Shown: piece after piece, positions 63,001-64,000 of the stretch
Position numbering within the stretch: position 1 is the stretch's first letter
Layout of the letters: each line of letters opens with the position of its first letter
Assembly (NCBI GenBank): GCA_023014365.1
Contig: JAEBUN010000012.1
Coordinates: forward strand, 434,001 to 498,000
Source: Lepiota brunneoincarnata
Lineage: Eukaryota; Basidiomycota; Agaricomycetes; Agaricales; Agaricaceae
DNA: 64,000 nucleotides
Direction: 5' to 3'
Program-made: the position numbers and the translations under genes
Notes under the pieces: model-generated
Databases searched by the model: none
The model's input: the letters and a program-made list of their open reading frames with translations, nothing else
Told to the model about the DNA's origin: nothing

Positions 63001-64000
63001 TCCACCGGTAGAGGAATTCCCATTGCTAAGAGAGCTTCCATTGGTATGGGAGCTCCCATTGGCGAGAGCACTTTTGAAAGCATCTTCCGTCCACTCCTGG
63101 TCCCATGCTGATGTTGTTGCGTGCCACTGTAGTGCAACTCAATTGTTCAGTACCCGTGACATACGCGTGACCCACGTACGCGATAAAGTATGTTGAACTC
63201 TACGCTGACATGATTACCCAGCCCCCGGTCCACCTCGAGCTCTTTGGTTTTAATGACCTAGAATGGGATAAGATTGATCAAGAGACTGTCATTGAGAGGC
63301 GAAAAAGTATGTGCACATCAAAGGGGGACATATTCCAGTTACAACCTTCGGAAGAACCCAGGAACCCAGCAACGTAATCACCCAGTATTGAATTTATGAA
63401 GTGGCCGCCGCTATTCAAATCAAAATCTGCATTAGTTCGGCGATAACATAAACAACGTAAGACGGACTTCACAAGCCTGGCAGTCTGGAAGATTTGTTCA
63501 TCTTGCGTTGCTCTCTGTGCCGCATCAGTAGGGGGAGGATCTGACCAGAGCCCACGTTCATTGATTTTGAGTAGTTTGTCTGCAATGTACTGCGAAGCCC
63601 AATTAATCATCAATTACGTGCGGGCAGGTGTAGGGCCCACATTGTGGTTACGGCTGAAAAGGACAAGCAGCGCGCTTGACGCCGGGGGCAAGAATGTCAG
63701 ACGCTCCTCAGAGAATGTATCGGGGTATAAATATCCACGACCCGAAGCCTTGTCCCTAACTTTGTCCTGAGCGGCCTGGTCTGATACAAGAATAGTTTGT
63801 ATGCTTTTCCTTTCTGGTAAAAGCATGTACTCACTGTCTCCGTACAAAGGGCTGAGGTCGAGATAAGAGCTTGCATTATTGATATTCATGTCGTTGATGT
63901 CGGTCCGGAACAAGGAGTGCGTCACGAGGGAAGCATATGAAAAAATAAGGCTTGACATTCCACCAGAATGATCTTGGAGCTTCAAAGGTGGAGGGTGAGT
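60003..64000 (-). CDS. ppo: psi-producing oxygenase (Ppo), copy 2, 5' end beyond the window
   Basis: Same family and exon layout as copy 1. Landmarks: SSYLDLSPLYGDSE near 63.83 kb, INERGLWSDPPPTDAAQRAT near 63.56 kb, the catalytic motif FNILYR (exon end near 63187) joined across an intron to WHATTS (near 63.12 kb), GRPAGAFRGMGAPSVLRFIE near 62.74 kb, FWGVCTMNEFRKFLGLKG, the I-helix-like GLAVGGSVNCAQ near 60.71 kb, and the haem loop GAGFHYCPGT near 60.22 kb (His to Tyr relative to copy 1, outside the Cys ligand). The Tyr-Arg-Trp-His motif is in frame here, unlike copy 1. The stop is TGA at 60003-60005. The first exons lie beyond 64000. No frame break was seen in the part present, so this may be the functional copy. 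Confidence 0.87.

Noticed and set aside
1..64000. CRISPR arrays, rRNA or tRNA genes
   Set aside because: Tandem repeats at 16.97-17.64, 39.98-40.20 and 53.34-53.64 kb are degenerate minisatellites without regular repeat-spacer structure, and no tRNA or rRNA signature was recognised by eye.

Overview
The window reads as nuclear DNA of a mushroom-forming basidiomycete (Agaricomycetes). The basis is short GT-AG introns of about 50-70 bp, a Prp3 and a mitochondrial L16 gene sharing a very short divergent promoter, a secreted glyoxal-oxidase-type copper radical oxidase, a basidiomycete-type psi-producing oxygenase (Ppo, fatty acid dioxygenase plus P450), and remnants of KDZ, Crypton-like, Tc1 and chromodomain Ty3/gypsy elements. 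The species cannot be named from the sequence alone.

Layout. 1-4.6 kb is ordinary host DNA: PRP3 (minus), MRPL16 (plus) and a poorly resolved cyclin-like locus (plus). 4.8-12.6 kb holds a minus-strand pair, Ppo upstream and glyoxal oxidase downstream. 13.3-57.9 kb is a nested transposon island with almost no host coding sequence. 58.0-64 kb is a diverged second copy of the Ppo/glyoxal oxidase block: a Ppo gene running off the window edge, a stub of the glyoxal oxidase first exon, and a small inverted Ppo fragment.

Inside the island, from left to right: a 781-bp foldback element; a Tc1 element inserted in one of two tandem 320-bp repeats; a minisatellite array hit by three LTR insertions; gypsy-A (minus, 3' LTR at 19.6 kb, old); gypsy-B (25.3-32.8 kb, young, 5-bp target duplication) inserted in gypsy-A protease; gypsy-C (LTRs at 33.5 and 45.9 kb, old), whose middle has been replaced by a 1.3-kb LTR, a KDZ transposase remnant, a plus-strand gypsy-D fragment and a solo gypsy-A LTR; degenerate sequence of unknown origin; a Crypton-like tyrosine recombinase remnant split by two solo LTRs; and a second Tc1 element.

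The most unusual signals are these. (1) The gypsy-A LTR carries about 125 codons of acidic protein, in frame with a third ORF that lies downstream of integrase and carries two CCHC knuckles; a homologous third ORF occurs in gypsy-C. (2) Gypsy-B and gypsy-C each have a primer-binding site that is the reverse complement of the predicted 5' end of their own transcript, as expected of self-primed (Tf1-type) elements. (3) The two Ppo copies differ by one base exactly at the catalytic Tyr-Arg-Trp-His motif: copy 1 is out of frame and copy 2 is intact. (4) PRP3 appears to need a 4-nucleotide microexon.

No rRNA, tRNA or CRISPR features were recognised. Exon boundaries were read by eye from splice signals and family conservation, and boundaries marked approximate should be treated as such.
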